DNA of 64,000 nucleotides from Archangium violaceum (GCF_016859125.1 NZ_CP069338.1:3684501-3748500); one strand, 5' to 3'. Numbered from the stretch's first letter, positions 23,670 to 33,136 are shown. Made by a program: numbers and translations. The notes: generated by a model from the sequence alone, not told the origin.

Positions 23670-25769
23670 ATGGCGATTTTCCCCAGCGCTCGCGCGGCAT
23701 TGGCCGGTCTCGTGACGCTTGGACTGGTGATGAGTGGCTGCGAGGCGGAGGTAGGCGCGGAAGACACGCCCTCCCTCGAAGAGGCGGAGGCCGCGCCTCT
23801 GGGCGAAGCGCTGGGCTCGCTGCTGGGCACGGTTGTGGACTCGGATGACACGTGCCGGCTCACCAGCGGCCTCCGGCCCACGTGCGGCGCGGTGGACGAC
23901 GGAGCGCCGGGCCTCTCCTACTTCTGGCGGGCTCCAGCCGCTGACACCTTCACCTTCTCCACGTCCGGCTCCCGCTTCGCCCCCGTGCTGGAGGTGCGGC
24001 GCGAGGACGGCACGTCCCTGGGCTGCAGCGACGAATCGGAGAGCGACCCTGGCGAGTCCTCGGTGAGGCTCGCGCTCGAGGCCGGGCAGACGGTGCGCAT
24101 CTTCGTCCATGGCCAGGGGCGCTCCTGCGGCACCTTCAACCTCCACATCCGCGCTGGCTCGCAGGTGGAGGCTCCGGACGAGCCGACCGGAACCGGGCTG
24201 GAGCCCGACACGGCCGTTGCGCGCGAGGACGCCGCCGCGAGCGTGGATACCGGGTCGCTCCTCCAGGCGGTGGATGTGGCGCTCGGCAAGCCCGCGTCCT
24301 CCATCACGGAGTACGACGCGAGCTCCGTGGCGTCCTTCGTGACGGACGGCGATCCCTCCACGGGCTGGTACAGCGGCTATGTCCGCCCGTACGTCTATGT
24401 GGAGGTGGACCTCCAGGGGTTCTACGCCATCCAGCAGTTCCAGCTCGAGCTGGGGACGACCACCGGGAGCGCTCCGGCCAACTTCGAAATCCAGCACTAC
24501 GAGCAGGGCTGCTGGAAGACGGTGCCGGAGACGGTCGTCACCGGCAACCCGGCGGGAACGCTCAGCCGGACACTCCCCCTCTCCACGCCGCTGGTCACCA
24601 GCAGGGTGCGCTTCGTCTGCACGAACAAGACGCATTGCCGGCTACGGACGTTCTCCGTCCTGGGCGAGCCCTCCACCGAGGCGCGGGCCCCGGCTCCGTC
24701 CTGCACCGCGGGCACGCAGTCCGTGAGGCGCTCTCCGTCCTACGACTTCCTGCAGTTCCTGCCCACCCAGTACAACCAGGCCCCCCTGGCGAAGTTCCCC
24801 CTCATCATCTCCCTGCATGGAATTGGTGGGACGCAGCTCACCGCGGACCACACGGGCATGTCGGCCTCGCCGGAGGGCCTGTCGCGCCGGCTGAAGAATG
24901 ACACGGCGTTCGCCTCCACCTTCCCGGCCATCGTGGTGTCTCCACACTGCCGGGAGATTGGCGTGACCTCCGGCAACTGCTGGTTCTCCCAGGACCGCCT
25001 CGACCGGCTGTGGAAGGACGTGCTGGCCAGCTACCGCATCGACCCGGACCGCATCTACGTGACCGGGTTGAGCGGCGGTGGCATGCGTAGCATCCAGTTC
25101 GCGGTGAACCACTCCACGGAGCTGGCGGCCGTCGTTCCCCTCTGCGCGGACACCAACTCCGTGCCGGCGGCGCAGAAGGCGTTCGATACCGCGGGCAATC
25201 CCATTCCAGACGCCGATGGCCGCCACATCTGCGACCTGCAAGGCCTGCCCAGCTGGCTGCGGCATGGCACCGGCGACACCACGGTCAGCTACAACGGCAC
25301 GTTGACGTTCAAGAACCTCATGGACGTGAAGTGCGGGGCCGGGCCGAAGAAGGCCCTCATGACCCTGTACGCGGGCGCCGGGCACAATGTCTGGGATATG
25401 ACGTACAATGACAACCGGCTCTACACCTGGTTGTTCGCCCAGCGCCGCGGCAACGCGAGCGAGCCCGCGACGTTCCTGGAGCCGACCGCGACGACGGGCC
25501 CGACGGTGACCATCACCCTGCCGACCTCGTCGGCGACGGTGACGGGCGGTGGCACGGACCCGGATGGCTCCATCTCCAAGTGGAACTGGATTGCGCTGAG
25601 CCGTCCCTCCGGCGCCGCCGCTCCCACCCTGACGAATGCCTCCAGCTCCAAGATGACCGCGAGCGGCCTGACGACCGCCGGGACCTACAAGTTCCGCCTC
25701 CTCGTGACGGACAACCACGGCGTCACCGATTTCGCGGACCAGACGGTGCTCGTCCGAGCCGCTCCGTAG
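23670..25769 (+). CDS. Secreted lipoprotein: discoidin-like domain, PHB-depolymerase-type esterase, PKD-like domain
   Basis: 699 aa. Lipoprotein signal with 'LVMSGC' lipobox (Cys ~24). Residues ~50-165 are a beta-sandwich resembling bacterial pre-peptidase C-terminal domains ('YFWRAPAADTFTFSTSGSRF'). Residues ~210-330 look like an F5/8C (discoidin) carbohydrate-binding domain ('SVASFVTDGDPSTGWYSGY', 'VYVEVDLQGFYAIQQFQLEL'). Residues ~350-600 are an alpha/beta hydrolase of the LpqC/PHB-depolymerase family ('FPLIISLHGIGGTQL', nucleophile 'VTGLSGGGMRSIQF', Ser ~468, His in 'YAGAGHNVWD'). The end is PKD-like ('DPDGSISKWNWIALSRPSG'). Probably a surface or secreted esterase acting on polymers or prey material. 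Its insertion between moxR and DUF58 is unusual. Confidence 0.85.
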   Translation: MAIFPSARAALAGLVTLGLVMSGCEAEVGAEDTPSLEEAEAAPLGEALGSLLGTVVDSDDTCRLTSGLRPTCGAVDDGAPGLSYFWRAPAADTFTFSTSGSRFAPVLEVRREDGTSLGCSDESESDPGESSVRLALEAGQTVRIFVHGQGRSCGTFNLHIRAGSQVEAPDEPTGTGLEPDTAVAREDAAASVDTGSLLQAVDVALGKPASSITEYDASSVASFVTDGDPSTGWYSGYVRPYVYVEVDLQGFYAIQQFQLELGTTTGSAPANFEIQHYEQGCWKTVPETVVTGNPAGTLSRTLPLSTPLVTSRVRFVCTNKTHCRLRTFSVLGEPSTEARAPAPSCTAGTQSVRRSPSYDFLQFLPTQYNQAPLAKFPLIISLHGIGGTQLTADHTGMSASPEGLSRRLKNDTAFASTFPAIVVSPHCREIGVTSGNCWFSQDRLDRLWKDVLASYRIDPDRIYVTGLSGGGMRSIQFAVNHSTELAAVVPLCADTNSVPAAQKAFDTAGNPIPDADGRHICDLQGLPSWLRHGTGDTTVSYNGTLTFKNLMDVKCGAGPKKALMTLYAGAGHNVWDMTYNDNRLYTWLFAQRRGNASEPATFLEPTATTGPTVTITLPTSSATVTGGGTDPDGSISKWNWIALSRPSGAAAPTLTNASSSKMTASGLTTAGTYKFRLLVTDNHGVTDFADQTVLVRAAP

Positions 25770-25955
25770 CCCTCCACCCGCTGGGCGAGGCCGTCAGCGG
25801 CTTCGACGACTGGCGCGGGGCGCGGGAGCCGCTCCGGCCAGTCAAGAATCCACCGGTCCTTCCACGGGCGCGCCTGGAACGGAACGTGACGGTCTGCTCC
25901 AATGCGAGCCGGCTCCCGTTCCGTCCACCTCCTCGCTCCAAGGAAAACGCCGCGC

Positions 25956-27167
25956 ATGGCCCGCCGTCGTCGCTGGTCCTTCCTGATGCCGCCCGAGGAG
26001 CACGGGTTCATCCGCTTCCTCCAGGACCGCTACCACGGGCTGCTCACCCCCGTGGGGCGCGTGGTGCTGTGGTCGGCCCTCGCCGCGGGCTTCCTGCTGC
26101 TGGGCGGACTCGTCGCGCCGCTCATCCTCTTCTTCTCCTTCTCCGTCTCCGCGCTCGCCGCCGCCGCCGTGGTGGGCCTTCCCTTCCGGCCTCGCGTCTC
26201 GCTCACGCGCCTGCTCCCTCCTCCCGTCTCCGCGGGCGACACGCTCACCTACCGCGTGCGCGTGGAGAACACCGGCCGGCGCACCGTGCGCCACATCGCC
26301 GTGGAGGAGCGCGGCCTGCCTCCCGAGCTGCGCAGGGTGGGCGAGCCGCCCATCATCGACGCGCTCGCGCCCGGCGAGCACTCCGAGGTGACGCTGCGCC
26401 TCACGTGCTCCACCCGCGGCGTCTACGAGCTGGGCGCGCTCCAGGCCGCGAGCCTCTTCCCCTCGGCGCTGGTGAAGTGGCCGAGGCGCTCGCCGGGGAA
26501 GGATCGTCTGCTCGTGTATCCGCGCTTCACGCCGCTCGAGTCCCTGGACGTGCCGCACGGGCGCAACTACCAGCCCGGAGGCATCGCGGTGGCCTCGCGG
26601 GTGGGCGAGTCCACCGAGTTCTTCGGCACCCGCGAATGGCACGAGGGAGATCGCACCCGGGACATCCACTGGCCCTCGTTCGCGCGCACCGGTCGGCTGG
26701 TGGTGAAGGAATTCCAGGAGGAGTTCTTCGTCCGGCTGGCCCTGGTGCTGGACGTGCAATCGCGCTCGGCGAAGGAGGACGCGCTGCTGGAGAAGGCGCT
26801 CTCCCTGGCGGCGGGCATGGCGGACGTGCTGGCGCGCCAGGAGTACATCATCGATCTGTTCGCCGCGGGCCCCCAGGTGTTCCACTTCCAGGCGGGCCGG
26901 GCGCTCGCGCACTTCGAGCACATCCTCGAAATCCTCGCGGCCATCGAGTCGGGCGAGCGGCTGGACCTGGACGCGCTGGAGGCGGCGCTGCTGCCCGAGG
27001 CGAGCCACCTGTCCGCGGTCATCTTCGTGGTGATGGACTGGGAGCCCTCGCGCGCGGCGCTGGTCGAGCGGCTCAAGGCGCACGGGGTGGCGGTGCGGGT
27101 GCTCTCGGTGAGGCCGGACCGCAAGCCCGCGGGGCTCGCTCCCGAAGAGGTGGTGGAGTTGTCATGA
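25956..27167 (+). CDS. DUF58 domain protein, MoxR partner
   Basis: 403 aa from ATG 25956. Two hydrophobic helices near residues 30-80 ('VVLWSALAAGFLLLGGLVAP', 'FFSFSVSALAAAAVVGL') are followed by a beta-sandwich ('YRVRVENTGRRTVRHIAVEE') and the DUF58 core 'EWHEGDRTRDIHWPSFARTG' then a VWA-like segment ('RLALVLDVQSRSAKEDALLE', 'IFVVMDWEPSRAALVERLKA'). DUF58 proteins pair with MoxR ATPases and TgpA-type transglutaminases at the membrane. The stop overlaps the next start by 4 bp (ATGA), so the two are translated together. The cognate MoxR is the gene at 22314. Confidence 0.9.
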   Translation: MARRRRWSFLMPPEEHGFIRFLQDRYHGLLTPVGRVVLWSALAAGFLLLGGLVAPLILFFSFSVSALAAAAVVGLPFRPRVSLTRLLPPPVSAGDTLTYRVRVENTGRRTVRHIAVEERGLPPELRRVGEPPIIDALAPGEHSEVTLRLTCSTRGVYELGALQAASLFPSALVKWPRRSPGKDRLLVYPRFTPLESLDVPHGRNYQPGGIAVASRVGESTEFFGTREWHEGDRTRDIHWPSFARTGRLVVKEFQEEFFVRLALVLDVQSRSAKEDALLEKALSLAAGMADVLARQEYIIDLFAAGPQVFHFQAGRALAHFEHILEILAAIESGERLDLDALEAALLPEASHLSAVIFVVMDWEPSRAALVERLKAHGVAVRVLSVRPDRKPAGLAPEEVVELS

Positions 27168-29110
27168 GACGGCTCGTCGAGCTGATGCCCGTCTTCGCGG
27201 CGCTCATGCTGCATGCGGTGGCGCACGGCCGGTGGCTGCTGTGCGCGCCCGTCATGGTGGGGCTCGCGTGGGCGGTGCTGAAGGACGTGCGGATCGACTA
27301 CACCCCGGCGCGGTTGCTCCTGGCGGGCGCCGTGGGGCTCGGGGTGGGCGCCGCGATGCTCTGGGTGAGCGAGCCGCCGACGGCGCCCTTCCCACCCTCC
27401 ATCTTCGGTCCGCTGTGCGGAGCGCTGGTGGGGCTGGCGGTGCTCTGTGGGCTCGGCGGCAACCGGTACTTCGCCTGGACGTACGCGTGCCTCCTGGTGG
27501 CGCTCAGCATGCGCGTGCGGGAGATGCAGGGCGTGGGGTGGGTGCTGGGGGCGCTGGTGCTGAGCGTGCTGGGGGTGGCCTTCCTCGAGGGCGGCCTGCC
27601 TCGTACCGGTCTCCGGGCCGCGGCGGGCTTCGGCGTCTTCGTGGTGCTGATGTCGGGCCTGTCGCTGCTGCTGGTGCGGACCATCTGGGCGAGCGAGGGC
27701 GCGCTGATGGACGCGGTGTACCGGATGACCAGCGGCACCGGCACCGGAGGTGGCTCGGAGTTCCAGTCGGAGGTGGACATCCGCGCGGTGGTCCGCTTGC
27801 CGCGTGGCTCTGAGCGCCCATTGCTGGTGCTCTCCGGCAAGGCGCCCGCGCGGCTGCGGGCGCGGGTGTTCGACGAGTTCGATGGCTCGCGGTGGACGAC
27901 GTCGAAGGCGCTGGCGGAGACACGGCTGGAGCTGCCCTCGGGAGGAACGGAGGCGGAGCGGCTGCTGGCGATGACGGTGTTGGCCCCCGTGGGCCCCTGG
28001 TTGCCGGCGCCAGCTGGCACGCGAGCGGTGGTGGGCCTCCGTCCGGAGGTGCAGGGCGGTTGGGTGCTGAAGGCCCGGGAGCTGGAGGGCAACACGCTGG
28101 CCCTGCGCATGGGGGCGGAAGAGCTCCTGCCGCCAGAGGCCGCACGGGGAGACTCGCTCACCGCGTTGCCGGAGGCCCTGGAGGCGGAGCTGCGCCCACT
28201 CGCGGAGGCGCTCACGCGCGGGGCGGGCACGCCGCGCGAGATGGCCCGGGCCCTGGAGGCGTACTTCCACGAGCATTTCGAGTACTCGCTGAACGTGGAC
28301 CTGCGGGGCGAGGGCCAGCCGCTGACGGTGCTGGTGCGGGAGAAGCGCGCGGCGTACTGCACGTATTTCGCGAGCGCGATGGCGGCGCTGCTGCGCACGC
28401 TGGACGTCCCGGCGCGCGTGGTGGGCGGCTTCGCGCCCGAGGAGCGCAACCCGCTCACGGGAGCGACCCTGGTCCGCGAGCGTGACGCCCACGCCTGGGT
28501 GGAGGTGTACCTGGCGGACGAGGGCCGCTTCGTGGCCTTCGACCCGACGCCCTGGCGGAGCCGGGACGAGACGCTCGGGCTGTCACGGGAGCAGCGGGGG
28601 TTCCTCGACAACCTCACCGGCGCGGTGGGCACGTGGCTGCGGAAGATGGGGGCGGGGCTGCGCTACCAGCCGCTGGCGCTGGCTCGGACGGTGGTGGGCT
28701 CGCCGGTGTTCGCCGTGCTGGTGGCCGGAGGGGTGCTGTGGCGTCTGCGCCGGAGCCGGTGGCAGGGACGGACGAAGGCCCGGCGCACGGTGGCATTGGG
28801 GACGAAGGACGTGAGGCTCGCGGCGCTGTACGCGCGCTACCTGAAGACGCTGAAGCGGAGGGCGGGGCTGGTTCCCCGGCCCTCGGAGACGGACGACGAG
28901 CTGCTGTCACGCCTTCGCGCCGCGAGGGGCGACGCGGTGGCGGACCTGGCGGCGGAGTTCCTCGCGCACTACCGCGAGGCGCGATACCGGGGCGAGCCCG
29001 GTGACACGGCCATCTGGGGCGCGTTGGTGGAGCGGCTCGACGCGAGGCTTCGCGACACCGCGGCGGTCACTTCCTCTCCGGGGCGGGCTGGTAGGGAATC
29101 TCCAGGATGA
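27164..29110 (+). CDS. TgpA-type membrane transglutaminase
   Basis: 648 aa from ATG 27164, overlapping the DUF58 stop. Six or so membrane helices fill residues 1-175 (TgpA N-terminal domain), then a large periplasmic part with the transglutaminase-like core. The catalytic triad is visible: Cys ~399 in 'RAAYCTYFASAMAALL', His in 'ERDAHAWVEVYLADEG', Asp in 'VAFDPTPWRSRDE'. One more helix ('VFAVLVAGGVLWRL') leads to a cytosolic DUF4129-like tail. The substrate is unknown; in Pseudomonas TgpA is essential. The last 44 bp overlap the end of the convergent histidine-kinase gene. Confidence 0.9.
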   Translation: MRRLVELMPVFAALMLHAVAHGRWLLCAPVMVGLAWAVLKDVRIDYTPARLLLAGAVGLGVGAAMLWVSEPPTAPFPPSIFGPLCGALVGLAVLCGLGGNRYFAWTYACLLVALSMRVREMQGVGWVLGALVLSVLGVAFLEGGLPRTGLRAAAGFGVFVVLMSGLSLLLVRTIWASEGALMDAVYRMTSGTGTGGGSEFQSEVDIRAVVRLPRGSERPLLVLSGKAPARLRARVFDEFDGSRWTTSKALAETRLELPSGGTEAERLLAMTVLAPVGPWLPAPAGTRAVVGLRPEVQGGWVLKARELEGNTLALRMGAEELLPPEAARGDSLTALPEALEAELRPLAEALTRGAGTPREMARALEAYFHEHFEYSLNVDLRGEGQPLTVLVREKRAAYCTYFASAMAALLRTLDVPARVVGGFAPEERNPLTGATLVRERDAHAWVEVYLADEGRFVAFDPTPWRSRDETLGLSREQRGFLDNLTGAVGTWLRKMGAGLRYQPLALARTVVGSPVFAVLVAGGVLWRLRRSRWQGRTKARRTVALGTKDVRLAALYARYLKTLKRRAGLVPRPSETDDELLSRLRAARGDAVADLAAEFLAHYREARYRGEPGDTAIWGALVERLDARLRDTAAVTSSPGRAGRESPG

Positions 29111-31268
29111 AGGTGGCTCCCTGCCCCTTTCCGGCGCTGTGGACGGTCAGCACGCCGCCCAGCTCCTGGGCCGCCAGGGCGCTGGAGTGCAGGCCGAAGC
29201 CGTGGCCCTCCTCTCGCGTGGTGAAGCCATACTGGAAGATGCGGGTGAGCATCTCCGGTGCGATGCCCATGCCGTTGTCATGGATTTCGATGCGGATGTT
29301 GTTGGCGGGCGGAACGTGCTCCAGCTTCACCGTCAGGAGCCGCTCGGCCGGTGGCACATCATCCATGGCGTACTTGGCGTTGCTGACCAGGTTGACGAGG
29401 ATCATCAGCATCTTGTGCTTGTCGGTCAGCACGGGGGGAAGGGCCGCGAGCTGCCGCACCACCTTCACCTGGTGACGGGTGAGCCCGGCCGAGTTGATGC
29501 GGACGGCGTCCTCGACCAGCTCCGCCAGTTGCACGGGCTCGTGCAGCCGGGGCGTCCGGGCGTAGTTCTGCTGCACCTTGACGATGTCGCCGATGTGCTC
29601 GGTGTAGCGGCCCACGTCATTGAGCAGGGTGACGACCTCCTGGCGCTCGTCGACCAGGTTCTGCCCCAGCTTGTCCAGGAAGGGCATCAGGTGGCGCCCG
29701 CGCTCGTCCTGGGTGAGGAACGTGGAGAGGTCGCTCTGTCGCTCCTGGAGCATGTGGGCCACGCGCCCCACGTGCTCGAGCTTCATGCCCGTCATCCGCT
29801 CCTTGGCGACCTGGGCCGAGGTGTAGACGCTGTTGAGGACGTTGCCCACGTTGTGCAGCACATTGGTGGCGATCTCCGCCATGCCCGCCTGCCGCGCCGT
29901 CTTCACCAGCTGCGCATGCACGTCCTTGAGCTCGCGGGTGCGCTCCTCGACGCGAAGCTCCAGCCCTTCGTTGGCCTGCCGCAACTCCTCCTCGCGCCGT
30001 TGCACCTGATCCGCCATGAGCTGGAAGGCTCGGGCGAGCTGTCCCAGTTCATCGCCGCGTGAAGTGTCCAGCTCGACCTTGAAGTCACCGGCGGCCACCC
30101 GATCGGTGGCCTGGGTGAAGGCGAGCAGCGGTTGGGAGATCTGCTGCTGCAGCACCCAGTACATGATGCCCAGCTCCAGCAGCAGGGACAACACACCGAG
30201 CAGCAGCACGTAGCGCGCCGCGAGGAAGGCGGGTTGGGACATCACGCTCTCGGGCAACACCGTGACGAAGTTCCAGCCGGGGCCTTGTAGCCGAGCCACG
30301 GCGAGGTACTCGCTCGAGCCCGGGAGCTCCAGGACGGCCTGGTTGGCCGGGCGGGTCCTCACCCGCTCGATGAGGCTTCGCAGGTGGTCCGTCCGCTCCA
30401 CCGCGTCGGGCTGGGAGGCGACATCGTCCAGCTTCAGCGCGGGGTGGACGATGAGCTCGCCATCATCTCGGACGATGATGTTGTAGGCGCCGGGCAGGCT
30501 CTCGTTGAGCGTGCGGGCCATCAAGTCCTCGATGAAGACGTCCTGGTTGATGGTCGCGACATGGCGGCCGTCCATGTCCAGCGGAGTGGAGGCCGAGGCC
30601 ATCCATTTCTCGCTGAAGTCCTCCTTGTAGGCGCTGGTCCAGGCCGTCTGCCGCTGTGGATTGTGCTCGGGCAGGCTGATGCGGAAGTAATCCGCCTGGA
30701 CGGGCAGGAAGTCGGGCGCGGCGTCGTGGCTCCAGGTGGGGCGCTCGGGCCAGTAGAGGACGAGCGGCCCTTCGGGGAGCATGATGTAGGTGTCCTCGAA
30801 GCGCGTGTGGAAGGCGGGCCCGTACTGGTTGAGCACGTCATACGCGGCCAGGATCCGGCGGCGCATGTCCTGGTCGACGGTGACGCCCCTGGGGACGAAG
30901 AGGCCCGCCATCCTCGTGCCGTCGAAGAGCTCGGGACGGCTGCGGACCGAGCCGTCGGGCATCCGGGCGAAGAGGTTGTCGAAGCGGGCGCTCACGTCCT
31001 CCGCCTGCAAGGCCCGGATCTTCTCCTCCAGGGCCTTCTTGAGGAAGGCGTGGTTGTCCTCCGCCAGCACGAAGAGGGCCTGCTCGCGTTGGCTGCGCTC
31101 GGAGACGTGCTGCTCCAGGCTTTCGAGGGCCTCTTCGTGCAGGGTGTGGCGGATGTGGAGGTAGCTGAAGAAGGTGGAGAGGGTGATGACGACCGCGATG
31201 CGCACGCCCATCTTGAAGAGCGTTGAACGGGCCAGCGGGGCGCGGGGGCGGGATGCTTGCAGCTGCAT
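29067..31268 (-). CDS. Membrane sensor histidine kinase with large periplasmic domain
   Basis: 733 aa from ATG 31268. First membrane helix ~20-40 ('MGVRIAVVITLSTFFSYLHI'), a ~310-residue periplasmic sensor of double-Cache style ('DVFIEDLMARTLNESLPGAY', 'IIVRDDGELIVHPALKLDD'), second helix 'YVLLLGVLSLLLELGIMYWV', HAMP ('ISQPLLAFTQATDRVAAGDF'), coiled coil, then an atypical H-box 'EIATNVLHNVGNVLNSV' (His ~472), typical of a kinase subgroup common in delta-proteobacteria. The ATPase has N-box 'LVNLVSNAKYAMDD', G1 'IEIHDNGMGI' and 'GHGFGLHSSALAAQELGG'. No response regulator is adjacent, so it is an orphan kinase. Cache sensors usually bind amino acids or organic acids. Confidence 0.92.
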   Translation of the reverse strand: MQLQASRPRAPLARSTLFKMGVRIAVVITLSTFFSYLHIRHTLHEEALESLEQHVSERSQREQALFVLAEDNHAFLKKALEEKIRALQAEDVSARFDNLFARMPDGSVRSRPELFDGTRMAGLFVPRGVTVDQDMRRRILAAYDVLNQYGPAFHTRFEDTYIMLPEGPLVLYWPERPTWSHDAAPDFLPVQADYFRISLPEHNPQRQTAWTSAYKEDFSEKWMASASTPLDMDGRHVATINQDVFIEDLMARTLNESLPGAYNIIVRDDGELIVHPALKLDDVASQPDAVERTDHLRSLIERVRTRPANQAVLELPGSSEYLAVARLQGPGWNFVTVLPESVMSQPAFLAARYVLLLGVLSLLLELGIMYWVLQQQISQPLLAFTQATDRVAAGDFKVELDTSRGDELGQLARAFQLMADQVQRREEELRQANEGLELRVEERTRELKDVHAQLVKTARQAGMAEIATNVLHNVGNVLNSVYTSAQVAKERMTGMKLEHVGRVAHMLQERQSDLSTFLTQDERGRHLMPFLDKLGQNLVDERQEVVTLLNDVGRYTEHIGDIVKVQQNYARTPRLHEPVQLAELVEDAVRINSAGLTRHQVKVVRQLAALPPVLTDKHKMLMILVNLVSNAKYAMDDVPPAERLLTVKLEHVPPANNIRIEIHDNGMGIAPEMLTRIFQYGFTTREEGHGFGLHSSALAAQELGGVLTVHSAGKGQGATFILEIPYQPAPERK

Positions 31269-31469
31269 GGAGCCGGAGGGACACCATCTCCCCCACGCGT
31301 ATTCCGAGCGGGACATGCAGGCAGAGGCCTGTCCGCGGGTCGCCTATGCGCGCGAGCGAGGCATGGGTCGTATCCCTCCTCGCCGTGAGGGAGCCCGCCA
31401 TGTGGAGGGCTTGTCCAACAGGGTTCCCCTCCTTGTCTTCCCTTTGTGGAGCCTGGTGTTGCGCATGCT

Positions 31470-31504
31470 CCCTCTCCCCCTGGGAGAGGGCGGGGGGTGA
31501 GGGT
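31470..31504 (+). repeat. REP-like hairpin element, copy 2
   Basis: CCCTCTCCC (31470-31478), loop CCT, GGGAGAGGG (31482-31490), then 'cggggggtgagggta'. Located between the divergently placed kinase start and the 3' end of the hydrolase gene. Confidence 0.8.
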
Positions 31505-31549
31505 ATTCATCTCCGTGCTCCTCGCCCCAGGAACTTCGTGGACACTTCA

Positions 31550-32626
31550 CTATCGGAGAAGGACCGTCTCCTCGTCCGCCACCGGCGCGAAGCACGCCTC
31601 CACGTCGGTGTCTCGCACCTGGTCGAGCGTGGGCGGGCTCCACTTCGGACGGTTGTCCTTGTCCACCAGCACGGCGCGTATGCCCTCACGGAAGTCTGGC
31701 AGCGCGGAGCAGTGCTGGCTCAGCCGGTACTCCACGGTGACGACCTCGTCATAGGGCCGTCCCCGGCACAGCCGGAGCTGGCGCAGCGTCACCTTCAGGC
31801 TCGTGGGCGACATGCGTCCCAGCGTGGCGCGCGTCTCCTCGGCCCACGGCGTGCCCTCGGCCCGCAGTGCCTCGAGGATGTCCTCGAGGCTGTCCTTCCC
31901 GAAGCACCGGTCGATGGCCTCGCGATGCGCGCTCAGCGGTGAGGCCCCCGGTTCGGTGGCGAAACCCGACAGCACCCGCGTGGCCACCTCGCGCGAGTCC
32001 CCCGCGCTCCATTCCGCCGCCGCGAGCGCCTCCACCACGGCCTCCAGCCTGTCATGCGTCACGTGCTGCGTGCCGTACCCGAGCCACATCGCATCCGCGG
32101 CGTTGCACCGCGTGCCCGTGAGCCCCAGGTACGTGCCCGTCTCGCCCGGGAATCGCGGGAGGAACCAGCCGCCGCCCACGTCGGGGAACAGGCCGATGGC
32201 CGTCTCCGGCATGGCGAGCATGAGCCGCTCGGTGACGACGCGGTGCGAGCCGTGCACGGACAGCCCGAGCCCTCCGCCCATGCTGATGCCATCCACGAGC
32301 GCGATGTACGGCTTGGGGTAGTGGTGGATGAGGTGGTTGAGCCGGTACTCCTCGCGGAAGAAGGCGCGCGAGAGCGGCTCCTGTCCCTCGGCGGCGGGCG
32401 AGCCCAGGGACAGGGCCACGGCGCGCACGTCCCCACCGGAGCAGAAGGCCCGGCCGCCAGCGCCGCGAATCACCACGGCCTTCACCTCGGCGTCGCGGGC
32501 CCAGGCCTCGAGCGCGGGGTGCAGCGTGCGAATCATGCCCAGGTCGAGCGCGTTGAGCGCCTTGGGGCGGTTGAGTGTCACCAGGCCCAGGGGCCCGCGC
32601 CTCTCCAGCAGCACATCCGTGTTCAT
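31550..32626 (-). CDS. 3-hydroxyisobutyryl-CoA hydrolase (crotonase family)
   Basis: 358 aa from ATG 32626. Crotonase-fold marks: 'LGLVTLNRPKALNALDLGMI', the oxyanion-hole 'GRAFCSGGDVRAVAL', and 'ALVDGISMGGGLGLSVHGSH' followed by 'MLAMPETAIGLFPDVGGGWF', which is the HIBCH subgroup form rather than a plain enoyl-CoA hydratase. C-terminal HIBCH extension 'SPTSLKVTLRQLRLCRGRPY' is present. It hydrolyses 3-hydroxyisobutyryl-CoA in valine degradation. It sits 34 bp behind the RidA gene and near the branched-chain aminotransferase, so valine turnover genes cluster here. A start further upstream (32704) would overlap RidA and is unlikely. Confidence 0.9.
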   Translation of the reverse strand: MNTDVLLERRGPLGLVTLNRPKALNALDLGMIRTLHPALEAWARDAEVKAVVIRGAGGRAFCSGGDVRAVALSLGSPAAEGQEPLSRAFFREEYRLNHLIHHYPKPYIALVDGISMGGGLGLSVHGSHRVVTERLMLAMPETAIGLFPDVGGGWFLPRFPGETGTYLGLTGTRCNAADAMWLGYGTQHVTHDRLEAVVEALAAAEWSAGDSREVATRVLSGFATEPGASPLSAHREAIDRCFGKDSLEDILEALRAEGTPWAEETRATLGRMSPTSLKVTLRQLRLCRGRPYDEVVTVEYRLSQHCSALPDFREGIRAVLVDKDNRPKWSPPTLDQVRDTDVEACFAPVADEETVLLR

Positions 32627-32660
32627 GTCCGCGCGCCATAGCAGGTCGGGCGCGTTCGGA

Positions 32661-33044
32661 CTACTCGCGGACCCGCGCCACGACTTCGATCTCCACGCGC
32701 GCACCGAGCGGGAGCGCCGCCACCGCCACCGTCGTCCGGGCCGGGTAGGGCTGGGCGAACCGCTTCGCGTACACCGCGTTCATCGCCGCGAAGTCGGCCA
32801 TGTCCACGAGGTACACGTTCACCTTCACGACGTCGTCCATCGAGCTGCCCGCGTCGGCCAGCACCGTGGCGATGTTCTGGAATGCCTGCTCCGTCTGGGC
32901 GGCCACGTCCGGGGCGACGAGCTTCCCGGTGCTCGGGTCCTGCCCCACCTGGCCGGACAGGTACACGCGGTCGCCATCGCGCACCGCGTGCGAGAACGGA
33001 AGGGTGGGCGCCGGCAGCCGGGGACTGTTGATTCCTTCGCGCAT
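32661..33044 (-). CDS. RidA/YjgF family enamine/imine deaminase
   Basis: 127 aa from ATG 33044, with GAGGAGG about 9 bases upstream; RidA proteins are ~125-130 aa. Family marks: 'GINSPRLPAPTLPFSHAVRD' (substrate-loop start), 'YLSGQVGQDPSTGKLV', 'AAQTEQAFQNIATVLADAGS', 'VVKVNVYLVDMADFAAMNAV' and the catalytic Arg in 'PYPARTTVAVAALPLGARVE'. RidA hydrolyses reactive 2-aminoacrylate and related enamines and so protects PLP enzymes such as IlvE. Lying between ilvE and the HIBCH gene, it fits a guard role for branched-chain amino-acid metabolism. The frame stays open upstream with a lipobox-like stretch but no start codon. Confidence 0.9.
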   Translation of the reverse strand: MREGINSPRLPAPTLPFSHAVRDGDRVYLSGQVGQDPSTGKLVAPDVAAQTEQAFQNIATVLADAGSSMDDVVKVNVYLVDMADFAAMNAVYAKRFAQPYPARTTVAVAALPLGARVEIEVVARVRE

Positions 33045-33136
33045 ACGGCGAGCCTCCTCGGGGTGACTCGAGACGAACCGCTCCGGTGCGAGACCCGGGG
33101 CACACGCGGCCCCGAGCCCCAGTGCGACGAGCGCGA

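Noticed and set aside
22296-24635. Long minus-strand frame opposite moxR and the esterase gene
   Set aside because: Antisense shadow; only the short GST-like piece at 23372-23528 inside it resembles a real protein.
25580-27163. Upstream extension of the transglutaminase frame
   Set aside because: The first ~530 codons lie out of frame over the esterase and DUF58 genes and have shadow-like composition; the real start is 27164.
33045-33136. Lipoprotein-like extension in front of RidA ('VVALVALGLGAACAPG')
   Set aside because: No ATG, GTG or TTG precedes it before it enters the ilvE coding end, and a good ribosome site precedes ATG 33044.
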